Part shown: positions 1 to 5,967 of the stretch, one piece after another | Layout: each line of letters opens with the position of its first letter | Numbering within the stretch: position 1 is the stretch's first letter | NCBI GenBank assembly: GCA_007127495.1 | Contig: SKZG01000207.1 | Location: forward strand, 1-7,386 | Source of the DNA: Planctomycetales bacterium | GTDB taxonomy: Bacteria > Planctomycetota > Planctomycetia > Pirellulales > Thermoguttaceae | Reading direction: 5' to 3' | Length of the DNA: 7,386 nucleotides | Notes under the pieces: model-generated | Databases searched by the model: none | The model's input: only the letters and a program-made list of their open reading frames with translations | Told to the model about the DNA's origin: nothing | Program-made: the position numbers and the translations under genes

Positions 1-2
1 AA

Positions 3-953
3 ATCTTCATGGGCGATTCCGGAAGCCTCACCCTGGGGTTCCTCGTCGGGGCCTTTTCCATCGAGGCGGCACTGAAGCAAACAGCCGGCTTCACACTCGT
101 TGTGCCCTTGGTGCTCATCAGCGTGCCCGCGTTCGATACGGCCATGGCCATCCTGCGGAGGCGGCTCAGCGGCCGCGGGATCGGCGAAGCGGACCGGGGC
201 CATATCCATCATCATTTGCAGGATCGCGGCCTCTCGCGGGTACAGGCGCTGCTGCTTATCGCGGGGCTTTGCGCCGCCATGGCCGGTTTCGGGATGCTGT
301 CGTCCTGGGTCAACAGCGAGATGCTCGCCCTGCTGCTGTGCGCAACGCTGCTCACGGCGATGGTCATTGCACGAGTATTCGGGCATTACGAGGCCGGCTT
401 GGCCTGGCAACATCTGCGCGCGGTCGGCGGCCTGCTATTCGACACCTCGCGGGCACTGCCCTCGCGGTTGGCGGCGGTGCGGCTCGCGAACCTCGATTCG
501 GTGCGCCACGACGACTGTTGGCAACTGATGTGCGGGCGCCTGGCGGAATGCGGCGGACGTGACATGGAGTTCCGCTTTACCGACACCGAGGAGCGGCAAG
601 TTTTTTATCGCCTTGCATGGAATGCCGACGCCCCCACCCCAACGGCCGACGACGGCACCTGGCAGTTGAAGCATACGGTACTTCGCGACAGCGGCATCTG
701 CGCTACGTTGACCGTCAACGGGACCATGGACGATTCGCAATGGGGCCTCCAACTGAATGAAACCTCGCGCCTGATCCACGCGTTGTGCCGTACCTGGCCA
801 CTGGAGTATCTCCAGCTCGACATGCGGGACGACCGTGAAGGCGATGCCGACATCCTTCGTTTCGACGATGCCGCGGTGCAGCCGCCACAACCCCGCGCAT
901 TGTCGAAAGAGGCCGCGTCAGGTGCCGGCGCCAAGCCGCCCCGGGCAGCCTGA
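3..953 (+). CDS. WecA/MraY-family polyprenyl-phosphate sugar-1-phosphate transferase, 3' part
   Basis: This is the C-terminal part of an integral membrane enzyme that moves a sugar-1-phosphate from a UDP-sugar to undecaprenyl phosphate, the first membrane step in making O-antigen, exopolysaccharide or wall polymers. The reading frame is open to the window edge, and the residues Ile-Phe before the first Met complete the family active-site motif FMGDSGS, so the ATG at 9 is internal and the gene begins upstream. Counting from that Met, hydrophobic helices lie at about 6-27, 28-45, 78-97 and 104-121. The cytoplasmic loop carries the family His motif HIHHHL at 65-70. About 190 soluble residues follow (125-314), ending in an Ala/Pro-rich tail; I do not recognise this extension. 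The loop motif favours the WecA/TagO/RfbA-like branch over MraY proper, but the sugar cannot be told from this fragment. No downstream gene looks co-functional. Family assignment is firm; substrate is not. Confidence 0.9.
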   Translation: MFMGDSGSLTLGFLVGAFSIEAALKQTAGFTLVVPLVLISVPAFDTAMAILRRRLSGRGIGEADRGHIHHHLQDRGLSRVQALLLIAGLCAAMAGFGMLSSWVNSEMLALLLCATLLTAMVIARVFGHYEAGLAWQHLRAVGGLLFDTSRALPSRLAAVRLANLDSVRHDDCWQLMCGRLAECGGRDMEFRFTDTEERQVFYRLAWNADAPTPTADDGTWQLKHTVLRDSGICATLTVNGTMDDSQWGLQLNETSRLIHALCRTWPLEYLQLDMRDDREGDADILRFDDAAVQPPQPRALSKEAASGAGAKPPRAA

Positions 954-1038
954 CCGTGCGTGCGCGTCGGGCCGGCCTTCTTTCTGCGCCGCGTCCAGCG
1001 GCTCCGCACTCCGTCATCGCCCGCAAGCGGTGGGGGCA

Positions 1039-1068
1039 TGGACATCGCGGCCACGAATCGGCTATAAT
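1039..1068 (+). promoter_or_regulatory. sigma70-type promoter for the 85-residue gene
   Basis: A perfect -10 hexamer TATAAT lies at 1063-1068. The -35-like hexamer TGGACA at 1039-1044 matches TTGACA at five of six bases, with an 18-base spacer. Transcription would start near 1075, leaving a leader of about 40 bases with a GGAG ribosome site at 1101-1104. It is the clearest promoter in the window and sits in the 160-base gap after the transferase gene, separating the two transcriptionally. It was recognised by eye; no start site has been measured. Confidence 0.65.
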
Positions 1069-1113
1069 GCATTCGGAATCTTTCCGGCCGCCTGCCCTTC
1101 GGAGATGTCACCT

Positions 1114-1371
1114 ATGGCGAAACGCTCAGCGTACCAACAGAATGTCATCCGCAACTACTACCGCAATCGCGATACCCTTGCGGTCCAGCGACTTGGCGAG
1201 CTGGTGACCGACCTTTATTTGGCCGAGGGCAAGGCGCGCGAGCGGCTTTGGGAGCGGGTCGCGGCCGCCCTGGAGAGCCTCGAAGTTCCCCGGAAGCAGA
1301 TCGACCACCTCGTTCAAAGCAACGACCCCGAACTCCTGGCTCGCCAGGTTCAGCAGCTTCTGGATCAGTAG
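1114..1371 (+). CDS. small conserved-looking helical protein of unknown function (85 aa)
   Basis: I do not know a function for this 85-residue protein. The ATG at 1114 is chosen because GGAG at 1101-1104 sits nine bases before it and a strong promoter lies just upstream. The frame stays open back to 835, but a start there would overlap the transferase gene and lie upstream of the promoter. The protein has no signal peptide or membrane segment. It is charged and probably all helical: a basic, Tyr-rich N-terminus (MAKRSAYQQN, then NYYRNRD at about 14-20), a core RLGELVTDLYLAEGKARERL at 26-45 and an amphipathic Leu-rich end. The pattern resembles short uncharacterised proteins I recall from planctomycete genomes, from memory only and with no search behind it. 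Its helical, charged make-up would suit a small adaptor or nucleic-acid-associated protein, but that is a guess. A hairpin after the stop suggests it is a single-gene unit. Confidence 0.8.
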   Translation: MAKRSAYQQNVIRNYYRNRDTLAVQRLGELVTDLYLAEGKARERLWERVAAALESLEVPRKQIDHLVQSNDPELLARQVQQLLDQ

Positions 1372-1411
1372 GTGGATTCGCCTTGCAGGCACAGGCGGCA
1401 CAATCGCCCCA

Positions 1412-1448
1412 GCCCGCGCGACCGTCATTTCTTGGTCGCGCACGGGGC
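1412..1448 (+). terminator. GC-rich hairpin after the 85-residue gene, possible terminator
   Basis: GCGCGACC at 1416-1423 and GGTCGCGC at 1434-1441 form a perfect 8-bp stem with a 10-base loop. Four more pairs (GCCC 1412-1415 with GGGC 1445-1448) extend it across a three-base bulge. It begins about 40 bases after the stop at 1371, where a transcript end would be expected. There is no T run directly behind it; the nearest is TTTT about 10 bases further on, so it may stop RNA polymerase weakly or instead protect the mRNA 3' end. Confidence 0.5.
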
Positions 1449-1583
1449 GGCGGTCCGGGTTTTCGCGATGCGGAGGGGACCGCTTCCGAATAATCTGCGT
1501 TCGCCCCGAACATGGGACGGTCCCTATCGGTCCCAATGCTGCCTGCGCTCCGGCCGTCTGTAAGCTACACTTTTCCGGGCGGC

Positions 1584-1604
1584 GGTGCACCGGTACGGTG
1601 CGCC
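1584..1604 (+). repeat. inverted repeat / hairpin in the tadA leader
   Basis: GGTGCACCG (1584-1592) and CGGTGCGCC (1596-1604) pair over nine bases with one G-T wobble and a GTA loop. Flanking GGGC (1577-1580) can also pair with GCCC (1611-1614 or 1615-1618). It lies about 80 bases before the tadA start and has no T run, so a transcript-stability, attenuator-like or operator role is more likely than termination. Function is inferred only from the fold. Confidence 0.45.
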
Positions 1605-1682
1605 CACTCGGCCCGCCCGTACCCCCCGCGTCAACCGCGTTGGGCAGGTCCGGAAACTTGCAGCTCGCACCAGGAAGCGTCT

Positions 1683-3002
1683 ATGTCCAAACTCACCCCC
1701 ACACTTCGCACCCACGATTCGAACGAGGGCAAGCTGGAAAAGCTCAAGCAGCGCATCCACAACAAGCTGGTCGACAAGCTCGATCTGAGCCGGGTTGGCG
1801 AGTTGGAAGGCGATACGCTAAGACGCGAAATCCGGCTCGTCGTCGAGCACCTTTGCGACACCGAGGACACGCTGCTGAACCGCAATGAGCGGGAACGCCT
1901 TATCGAGGAAGTGCTCGACGAAACCTTCGGCCTCGGGCCGCTGGAAATGCTGCTGAAAGACTCAACGGTCAGCGACATCCTGATTAACGGCCCGAAGAAC
2001 ATTTACGTGGAACGTCGCGGGAAGGTGGAGAAGACCACCGTCGCCTTCCGCGACAACGACCATCTGATGCAGATCATCGACCGCATCATCTCGCGGGTGG
2101 GTCGGCGGGTGGACGAAACCTGCCCCATGGTCGACGCCCGAATGCTCGACGGCTCTCGATTCAACGCCATCATTCCGCCGCTGGCGCTCGACGGCGCGGC
2201 CGTGTCCATTCGGCGCTTCGGCGCGAATCCCTTGAAGCTCGAGGACCTGCTCAACTACAAGGCCTTCACGCCTGAAATGGTCATGTTGCTCGAAGGCGCC
2301 ATCAAGGCGCGGCTGAACATCATCATCAGCGGCGGCACCGGCTCCGGCAAAACGACCCTGCTAAATACCCTGTCGAGCTTCATCCCCAATACGGATCGGA
2401 TCGTCACCATTGAAGACGCGGCCGAGTTGCAGCTCCAGCAGGATCACGTGGTACGACTGGAGACGCGGCCGGCGAATATCGAGGGCAAGGGCGAGGTCCG
2501 GGCCAACGACCTGGTGCGCAACGCCCTGCGCATGCGGCCGGAACGGATCATCATCGGCGAGTGTCGTGGGACCGAGGCGCTCGACATGCTCCAGGCGATG
2601 AACACAGGCCACGAAGGATCGCTCACCACGATCCACGCCAATACGCCGCGCGACGCCATCGCCCGCCTCGAAACCATGATCATGATGGCCGGATTCGAAT
2701 TGCCGCTGAAAGCCATGCGCACTCAAATTGCCAGCGCCGTCGACTTGATCGTGCAGGCATCGCGATTGCAGGGGGGGCAAAGAAAAATCACCTACATTAC
2801 GGAAGTTGTAGGCATGGAGCAGGACACGGTGGTCATGCAGGACATCTACCGCTTCGAGAGGCTGGGCCTGGACGAAACCGGACGCGCTTACGGGCAGTTT
2901 CAAGCAACCGGAGTTCGGCCTACGTTCATGAGCCGGCTTGAGGCGGCCGGCGTGCGGTTGCCTACGAGCGCGTTTCGGGAACGTGTCATGATGGAAGACT
3001 AA
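1683..3002 (+). CDS. tadA: TadA/CpaF-family type II/IV secretion ATPase
   Basis: This 439-residue cytoplasmic ATPase (known as TadA or CpaF) is predicted to form a hexamer that hydrolyses ATP to drive Tad pilus assembly, acting on the TadB/TadC platform. The start at 1683 is set by AGGAAG at 1672-1677; the frame is open back to 1512, but that extension is low in family character. The N-terminal domain contains FGLGPLE at about 82-88 and the usual 'SDILINGP' segment. Motifs then follow in order: Walker [10 protein letters not shown] at 217-225, Asp box TIED at 242-245, Walker B IIIGE at 289-293 followed by CRG, and His box [11 protein letters not shown] at 310-320. All catalytic residues are intact and the length is normal for CpaF, with the typical 'ATGVRPTF' tail. 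tadB and tadC follow on the same strand, supporting one operon. A run of seven G occurs at 2771-2777 in frame. Confidence 0.95.
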   Translation: MSKLTPTLRTHDSNEGKLEKLKQRIHNKLVDKLDLSRVGELEGDTLRREIRLVVEHLCDTEDTLLNRNERERLIEEVLDETFGLGPLEMLLKDSTVSDILINGPKNIYVERRGKVEKTTVAFRDNDHLMQIIDRIISRVGRRVDETCPMVDARMLDGSRFNAIIPPLALDGAAVSIRRFGANPLKLEDLLNYKAFTPEMVMLLEGAIKARLNIIISGGTGSGKTTLLNTLSSFIPNTDRIVTIEDAAELQLQQDHVVRLETRPANIEGKGEVRANDLVRNALRMRPERIIIGECRGTEALDMLQAMNTGHEGSLTTIHANTPRDAIARLETMIMMAGFELPLKAMRTQIASAVDLIVQASRLQGGQRKITYITEVVGMEQDTVVMQDIYRFERLGLDETGRAYGQFQATGVRPTFMSRLEAAGVRLPTSAFRERVMMED

Positions 3003-3082
3003 CCAACCGCAATCGTTCACCGGGGACGACTTTCCTTCGCACGTAGCGGGAAACGGATCATCAACTCAAACGGACCTTTACC

Positions 3083-4048
3083 ATGACGGCTACCTTGTGG
3101 ATCGGGATCGCGATTTTTGTCTTTGTGGCCGCCCTGGTCGGAAGCCTGGCACTGCTGTTGCGCGACCGGGAAAACTCCGCGGTCGAAGATCGGCTGGCCC
3201 TGCTGACCGGCACGGGGCCGGGGAAAGAGGACCTTGCCAACGAGAAGAGCGTTCTGGCCCACCCGCTCGATGAACAGCCCGGGGTGTTCGATTCGCTTTT
3301 CGCCCGCTTCGGAAACGCCCGCTTGCTCCTTGAGCAGGCCGATACCCCGCTGACCTTGACGAAACTGGTGGTTCTTTCCGTGTTGGTGGCCGCAGGCGGC
3401 ATGCTCCTCGGCGGCGTGCTCCGACTTCACATGGCCCTGCTGCCGGTTCTGGGCGCCGTGTTCGGCGGCTTGCCGCTGATGTGGGTCCTCTGGCGCCGGA
3501 AGCAGCGACTGAAGCGGTTCGCCGCGCAACTGCCCGACGCCCTCGAAATGATCGCCCGAGGACTGCGCTCCGGCCAGAGCATCGCCTTTGGGTTCCACTG
3601 CGTGGCTGACGAGATGAGCAATCCGATTTCGGGAGAGTTTCAACGCGCCTTCGAGGAGCAGAACCTCGGCGTTCCGCTGGACGAAACGTTGCGCGATCTG
3701 GCCGCACGCGTGCCCAACCTCGACCTGAAGTTCTTTGTAACCGCCGTGATCCTGCAGCGTCAAACCGGCGGCGATCTGGCCGAAATCCTGGACAAAATCG
3801 GGGCGCTCATCCGCGAACGCTTTCGCATTTGGGGGCAGGTGCAGGCCCTCACCGGCGAAGGCCGCCTGTCCGGGGTGGTGCTGCTGGCGTTGCCTTTTGT
3901 ACTGTTCTTTGCGGTGTACCAGCTCAACCCGGAATACCTGATGATCCTCTTCAGCGACCCGATGGGCAAGCAGATGCTTGCCGGGGCCGTCGTGATGCAG
4001 GTGCTCGGGGCGCTGGTGATCCGCAAGATCGTCAACATTCAAGTATGA
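3083..4048 (+). CDS. tadB: TadB, inner-membrane platform protein (T2SSF domain)
   Basis: This 321-residue membrane protein of the type II secretion F family is predicted to form, with TadC, the inner-membrane platform on which the TadA ATPase acts. Hydrophobic helices appear at about 5-26, 95-113, 118-137, 263-279 and 298-313. The F domain runs from about 145 to 280, including the characteristic LPDALEMIARGLRSGQS (150-166), a LGVPLDETL segment (195-203) and QRQTGGDLAEIL (225-236). The start ATG at 3083 follows an 80-base gap after tadA in which I see no terminator; its ribosome site (ACGGA near 3070-3074) is weak. The stop codon TGA at 4046-4048 lies inside an ATGA and inside a 17-bp tandem duplication, so the last residues (NIQV) are encoded by the repeat. 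TadB rather than TadC is assigned from gene order and the two-helix middle region. Confidence 0.92.
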   Translation: MTATLWIGIAIFVFVAALVGSLALLLRDRENSAVEDRLALLTGTGPGKEDLANEKSVLAHPLDEQPGVFDSLFARFGNARLLLEQADTPLTLTKLVVLSVLVAAGGMLLGGVLRLHMALLPVLGAVFGGLPLMWVLWRRKQRLKRFAAQLPDALEMIARGLRSGQSIAFGFHCVADEMSNPISGEFQRAFEEQNLGVPLDETLRDLAARVPNLDLKFFVTAVILQRQTGGDLAEILDKIGALIRERFRIWGQVQALTGEGRLSGVVLLALPFVLFFAVYQLNPEYLMILFSDPMGKQMLAGAVVMQVLGALVIRKIVNIQV

Positions 4049-4069
4049 GCGATATTCAAGTATGAGCGA
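4037..4069 (+). repeat. 17-bp tandem duplication at the tadB-tadC junction
   Basis: ATTCAAGTATGAGCGA occurs at 4037-4052 and again, exactly, at 4054-4069, giving a period of 17 bases. The first copy carries the tadB stop within ATGA. As a result the ATG at 4045 opens a six-codon frame (MSDIQV) that ends in the ATGA of the second copy. The ATG at 4062 then opens a 26-codon frame ending at 4142, past the tadC ATG at 4115 and out of frame with it. The perfect identity suggests a recent slippage event. Confidence 0.85.
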
Positions 4070-4114
4070 CGTTGTGAATGGAACGTTGCGTTGCACAATC
4101 GTTTGGGGGCCGTT

Positions 4115-5089
4115 ATGGTCGTGCTTGCCGATAGTCTGCTGAGCTTCGAAACCCTGCTGCCCTTCGCCCTGTTCGGCGTGTTCGCCGCGGTGGCGTGGTG
4201 GATGCTGGAATTGATGGCGTCGGGAAAGTCGCGCGCGCTCGAACGCCTCGATGAACTGAAGAACCCGCACAAGCGAACCGCAGAAGCCGGCGGTGCCTTG
4301 AAGAAGCGCGATGCAATGACGCGGGTCCTCGAGAAGGCCACGCCCGCCTTTGCCAAACCCCTCCAGCCCAAGAATGAAGCCGAAATGGGCAAGCTGAAAC
4401 AGAAGCTGACCCATGCCGGTTTTCGCGGCGAAACGGCCGGAAGTGTCTTTCTGGGCCTGAAGTTCGCAGGACTGGTGGCGGGACTGTTGCTCGGCGGCGG
4501 TACGATCGTGGGTCTGGGCGGGATCAGCCAGAAAACACTGGTCGGGGCGGTCGCCCTCGCAGGGCTCCTCTTCTACTTGCCCGACCTCGTCGTGGGATTT
4601 CTCGGATACCGCCGAAAAAAGGCCGTCTTTCTCGCGCTGCCCGACGCCTTGGACCTCATGGTCGTATGTGTCGAGGCGGGCCTGGGGCTCGATCAGGCCA
4701 TGCGCAAGGTCGCCGACGAAATGAAAACCACCTACCGCGTACTGTCCAACGAGTTCGCCCTGGCCAACTTCCAACTGCAAATGGGACGCCCGCGCGCCCA
4801 AGTGCTCCATGAATTGGGTACGCGCACCGGAGTTTCCGACCTGCGCACCCTGGCAGGCATCTTGATCCAGTCGGACAAATTCGGCTCCAGCATTGCCCAA
4901 GCCTTGCGGGTGCAAAGCGACGCCATGCGCACGCGGCGCCGCCAGATGGCCGAGGAACAAGCCGCTAAGACCGCCGTGAAACTGATCTTCCCGCTGGTCC
5001 TGTTCATCTTTCCAGGCATCTTCGTGATCCTCGTCGGGCCTGCCGCCATTACCATGGTCCGCGAGATGTTCCCCTTGATGGGTGGATAG
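4115..5089 (+). CDS. tadC: TadC, inner-membrane platform protein (T2SSF domain)
   Basis: This second F-family platform protein has 324 residues from the ATG at 4115 and is thought to partner TadB in the Tad pilus inner-membrane complex. Helices appear at about 14-33, 110-135, 140-162 and 288-312. The F domain runs from about 173 to 300, with LPDALDLMVVCVEAGLGLDQ (175-194) and, near its end, SDKFGSSIAQALRVQSD (253-269), both classic TadC features. The start is uncertain. ATG 4115 has GGGGG at 4105-4109 five bases before it. An in-frame TTG at 4091 (eight residues longer) has GGAA at 4080-4083. The extension adds nothing recognisable, so ATG is preferred. The 66 bases between tadB and this gene contain the duplication and two overlapping short frames that could couple translation. 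No further tad gene follows. Confidence 0.9.
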   Translation: MVVLADSLLSFETLLPFALFGVFAAVAWWMLELMASGKSRALERLDELKNPHKRTAEAGGALKKRDAMTRVLEKATPAFAKPLQPKNEAEMGKLKQKLTHAGFRGETAGSVFLGLKFAGLVAGLLLGGGTIVGLGGISQKTLVGAVALAGLLFYLPDLVVGFLGYRRKKAVFLALPDALDLMVVCVEAGLGLDQAMRKVADEMKTTYRVLSNEFALANFQLQMGRPRAQVLHELGTRTGVSDLRTLAGILIQSDKFGSSIAQALRVQSDAMRTRRRQMAEEQAAKTAVKLIFPLVLFIFPGIFVILVGPAAITMVREMFPLMGG

Positions 5090-5126
5090 CACAACCTACC
5101 CCTCGTGCCATGGCTTCACGGTAGTA

Positions 5127-5143
5127 GGCACGCGCCGTGTGCC
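5127..5143 (+). terminator. weak hairpin after tadC, possible terminator
   Basis: GGCACGC (5127-5133) and GTGTGCC (5137-5143) pair over seven bases with one G-T wobble and a GCC loop, 38 bases after the tadC stop. No T run follows. It would mark the end of the tad transcript, consistent with a separate promoter candidate just downstream, but the stem is short and the call is tentative. Confidence 0.3.
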
Positions 5144-5164
5144 GTCTTCAAAGCAAAGGCTCTC

Positions 5165-5193
5165 TGTGCAGGCAAGCGGCGGGGGGGTACAAT
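5165..5193 (+). promoter_or_regulatory. possible promoter giving a leaderless activase mRNA
   Basis: TACAAT at 5188-5193 matches the -10 consensus at five of six bases. Seventeen bases upstream, TGTGCA at 5165-5170 is only a weak -35 (three of six). The spacer ends in seven consecutive G (5181-5187). The expected transcription start, six to seven bases after the -10 box, falls on position 5200, which is the A of the activase ATG. That fits the lack of a usable ribosome site there. Confidence 0.4.
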
Positions 5194-5199
5194 GGAAGC

Positions 5200-5967
5200 A
5201 TGGTTACAGGCGCCTTGTTCGATATCAGTCGGTTCGCAATCCACGACGGGCCGGGGATACGGACCACCGTGTTCCTGAAGGGCTGCCCGCTCGCGTGTCC
5301 CTGGTGCCATAATCCGGAAGGCCGGCCGATGGACGTCGAGCGCGCTGAGCTGCCGGAGGGCGCCGTTTCCGTCGGCTGGCGCACCACGGTGGACGCCCTG
5401 ATGGCCGTCATTCAACGCGACGTGCCCTTCTACGATGAATCCGGAGGCGGCGTCACGTTTTCCGGCGGCGAACCCCTCGCGCAGCCGGAGTTCCTGGCCG
5501 CCGCGCTGGACGCTTGCGGGCGGCACGGCATCCATCGGGCGGTCGACACGTGCGGCTATGCGCCCCGCGACACCCTGCTTGCCGTCGCGCGGCGGACCGA
5601 CCTTTTCCTTTACGACTTGAAGGTGATCGACTCGCGGCGCCACATCGAACTGACCGGCGTCCCGCCCGAGCCGATCCATGCCAACCTGGCCGCTTTGTGC
5701 GAGGCGGGGGCGAACGTGGAGCTGCGCCTGCCCGTGATCCCCGGTATGACCGATACGGGCGCCAATGTTCGCGGGCTCATCGGCTTGGTCACCTCTTTGG
5801 CGCGCCGGCCGTCGTTGCGCCTGCTGCCTTACCATCGTGCCGCCATGGACAAATACCCGCGATTCGGCCTCCCCATCCCGATGCCCGACACGCGGGATCC
5901 CTCGGAAGACGAACTCGAACGAATCCGACACCAACTCACTTCCTCAGGATTGGAAGTCGCCCTATGA
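5200..5967 (+). CDS. glycyl radical enzyme activating enzyme (radical SAM)
   Basis: This 255-residue radical-SAM protein is expected to bind one [4Fe-4S] cluster, cleave S-adenosylmethionine and abstract hydrogen from the glycine of its partner enzyme encoded next door. Visible motifs are FAIHDGPGIRTTVFLKGCP (12-30), the cluster cysteines CX3CX2C (C29, C33, C36) followed by HNPEG, SGGEP (88-92) for SAM binding, DTCGY (116-120), DLK (139-141), LRLPVIPGMTD (175-185) and LLPYHRAAMDKY (208-219). Between C36 and SGGEP there are no cysteines, so the extra ferredoxin-like domain found in many activases of decarboxylases and dehydratases is absent. The length matches compact PflA-type activases (about 245-260). 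The ATG at 5200 gives the canonical N-terminus; an upstream in-frame GTG at 5137 would add 21 unlike residues. Its stop overlaps the next start by four bases (ATGA). The protein acts in the cytoplasm under anoxic conditions. Confidence 0.92.
   Translation: MVTGALFDISRFAIHDGPGIRTTVFLKGCPLACPWCHNPEGRPMDVERAELPEGAVSVGWRTTVDALMAVIQRDVPFYDESGGGVTFSGGEPLAQPEFLAAALDACGRHGIHRAVDTCGYAPRDTLLAVARRTDLFLYDLKVIDSRRHIELTGVPPEPIHANLAALCEAGANVELRLPVIPGMTDTGANVRGLIGLVTSLARRPSLRLLPYHRAAMDKYPRFGLPIPMPDTRDPSEDELERIRHQLTSSGLEVAL

Larger units (their letters stand above)
1372..1682 (+). other. 311-base gene-free leader before tadA, rich in inverted repeats
   Basis: No convincing gene lies here; the open frames in it lack ribosome sites or are out-of-frame shadows. 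It holds the hairpin at 1412-1448. It also holds GGGACCG at 1476-1482, which can pair with either of two CGGTCCC copies ten bases apart (1518-1524 and 1528-1534). The first copy lies within GGGACGGTCCC at 1514-1524, which can itself fold. The hairpin at 1584-1604 follows. A weak -10-like TACACT at 1566-1571 has no good -35 partner. The stretch ends with the tadA ribosome site AGGAAG at 1672-1677. The mutually exclusive pairings would suit a regulated leader, but GC-rich DNA also makes chance hairpins common. Confidence 0.5.

Noticed and set aside
970..977. GGCCGGCC palindrome after the transferase gene as a terminator
   Set aside because: It has no loop, so it cannot form a hairpin, and the pyrimidine run after it is interrupted.
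835..1113. Longer version of the 85-residue gene starting at 835
   Set aside because: It would overlap the transferase gene by over 100 bases and lie upstream of the TATAAT promoter. The extra residues look like out-of-frame translation.
1512..1682. Upstream in-frame start for tadA at 1512
   Set aside because: The added 57 residues are Arg/Pro-rich without family similarity, there is no ribosome site at 1512, and AGGAAG sits correctly before 1683.
2771..2777. G7 run inside tadA as a phase-variation tract
   Set aside because: It encodes an ordinary Gly-Gly in a region where the family is variable. Seven bases is short for slippage-driven switching, and the gene is intact.
3017..5092. 691-codon open frame on the minus strand opposite tadB and tadC
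   Set aside because: It is very rich in His, Gln and Glu with no domain pattern, as expected from the complement of GC-rich coding sequence. tadB and tadC show clear family motifs in the opposite frame, and both lie in one frame, which lets the shadow run through the junction.
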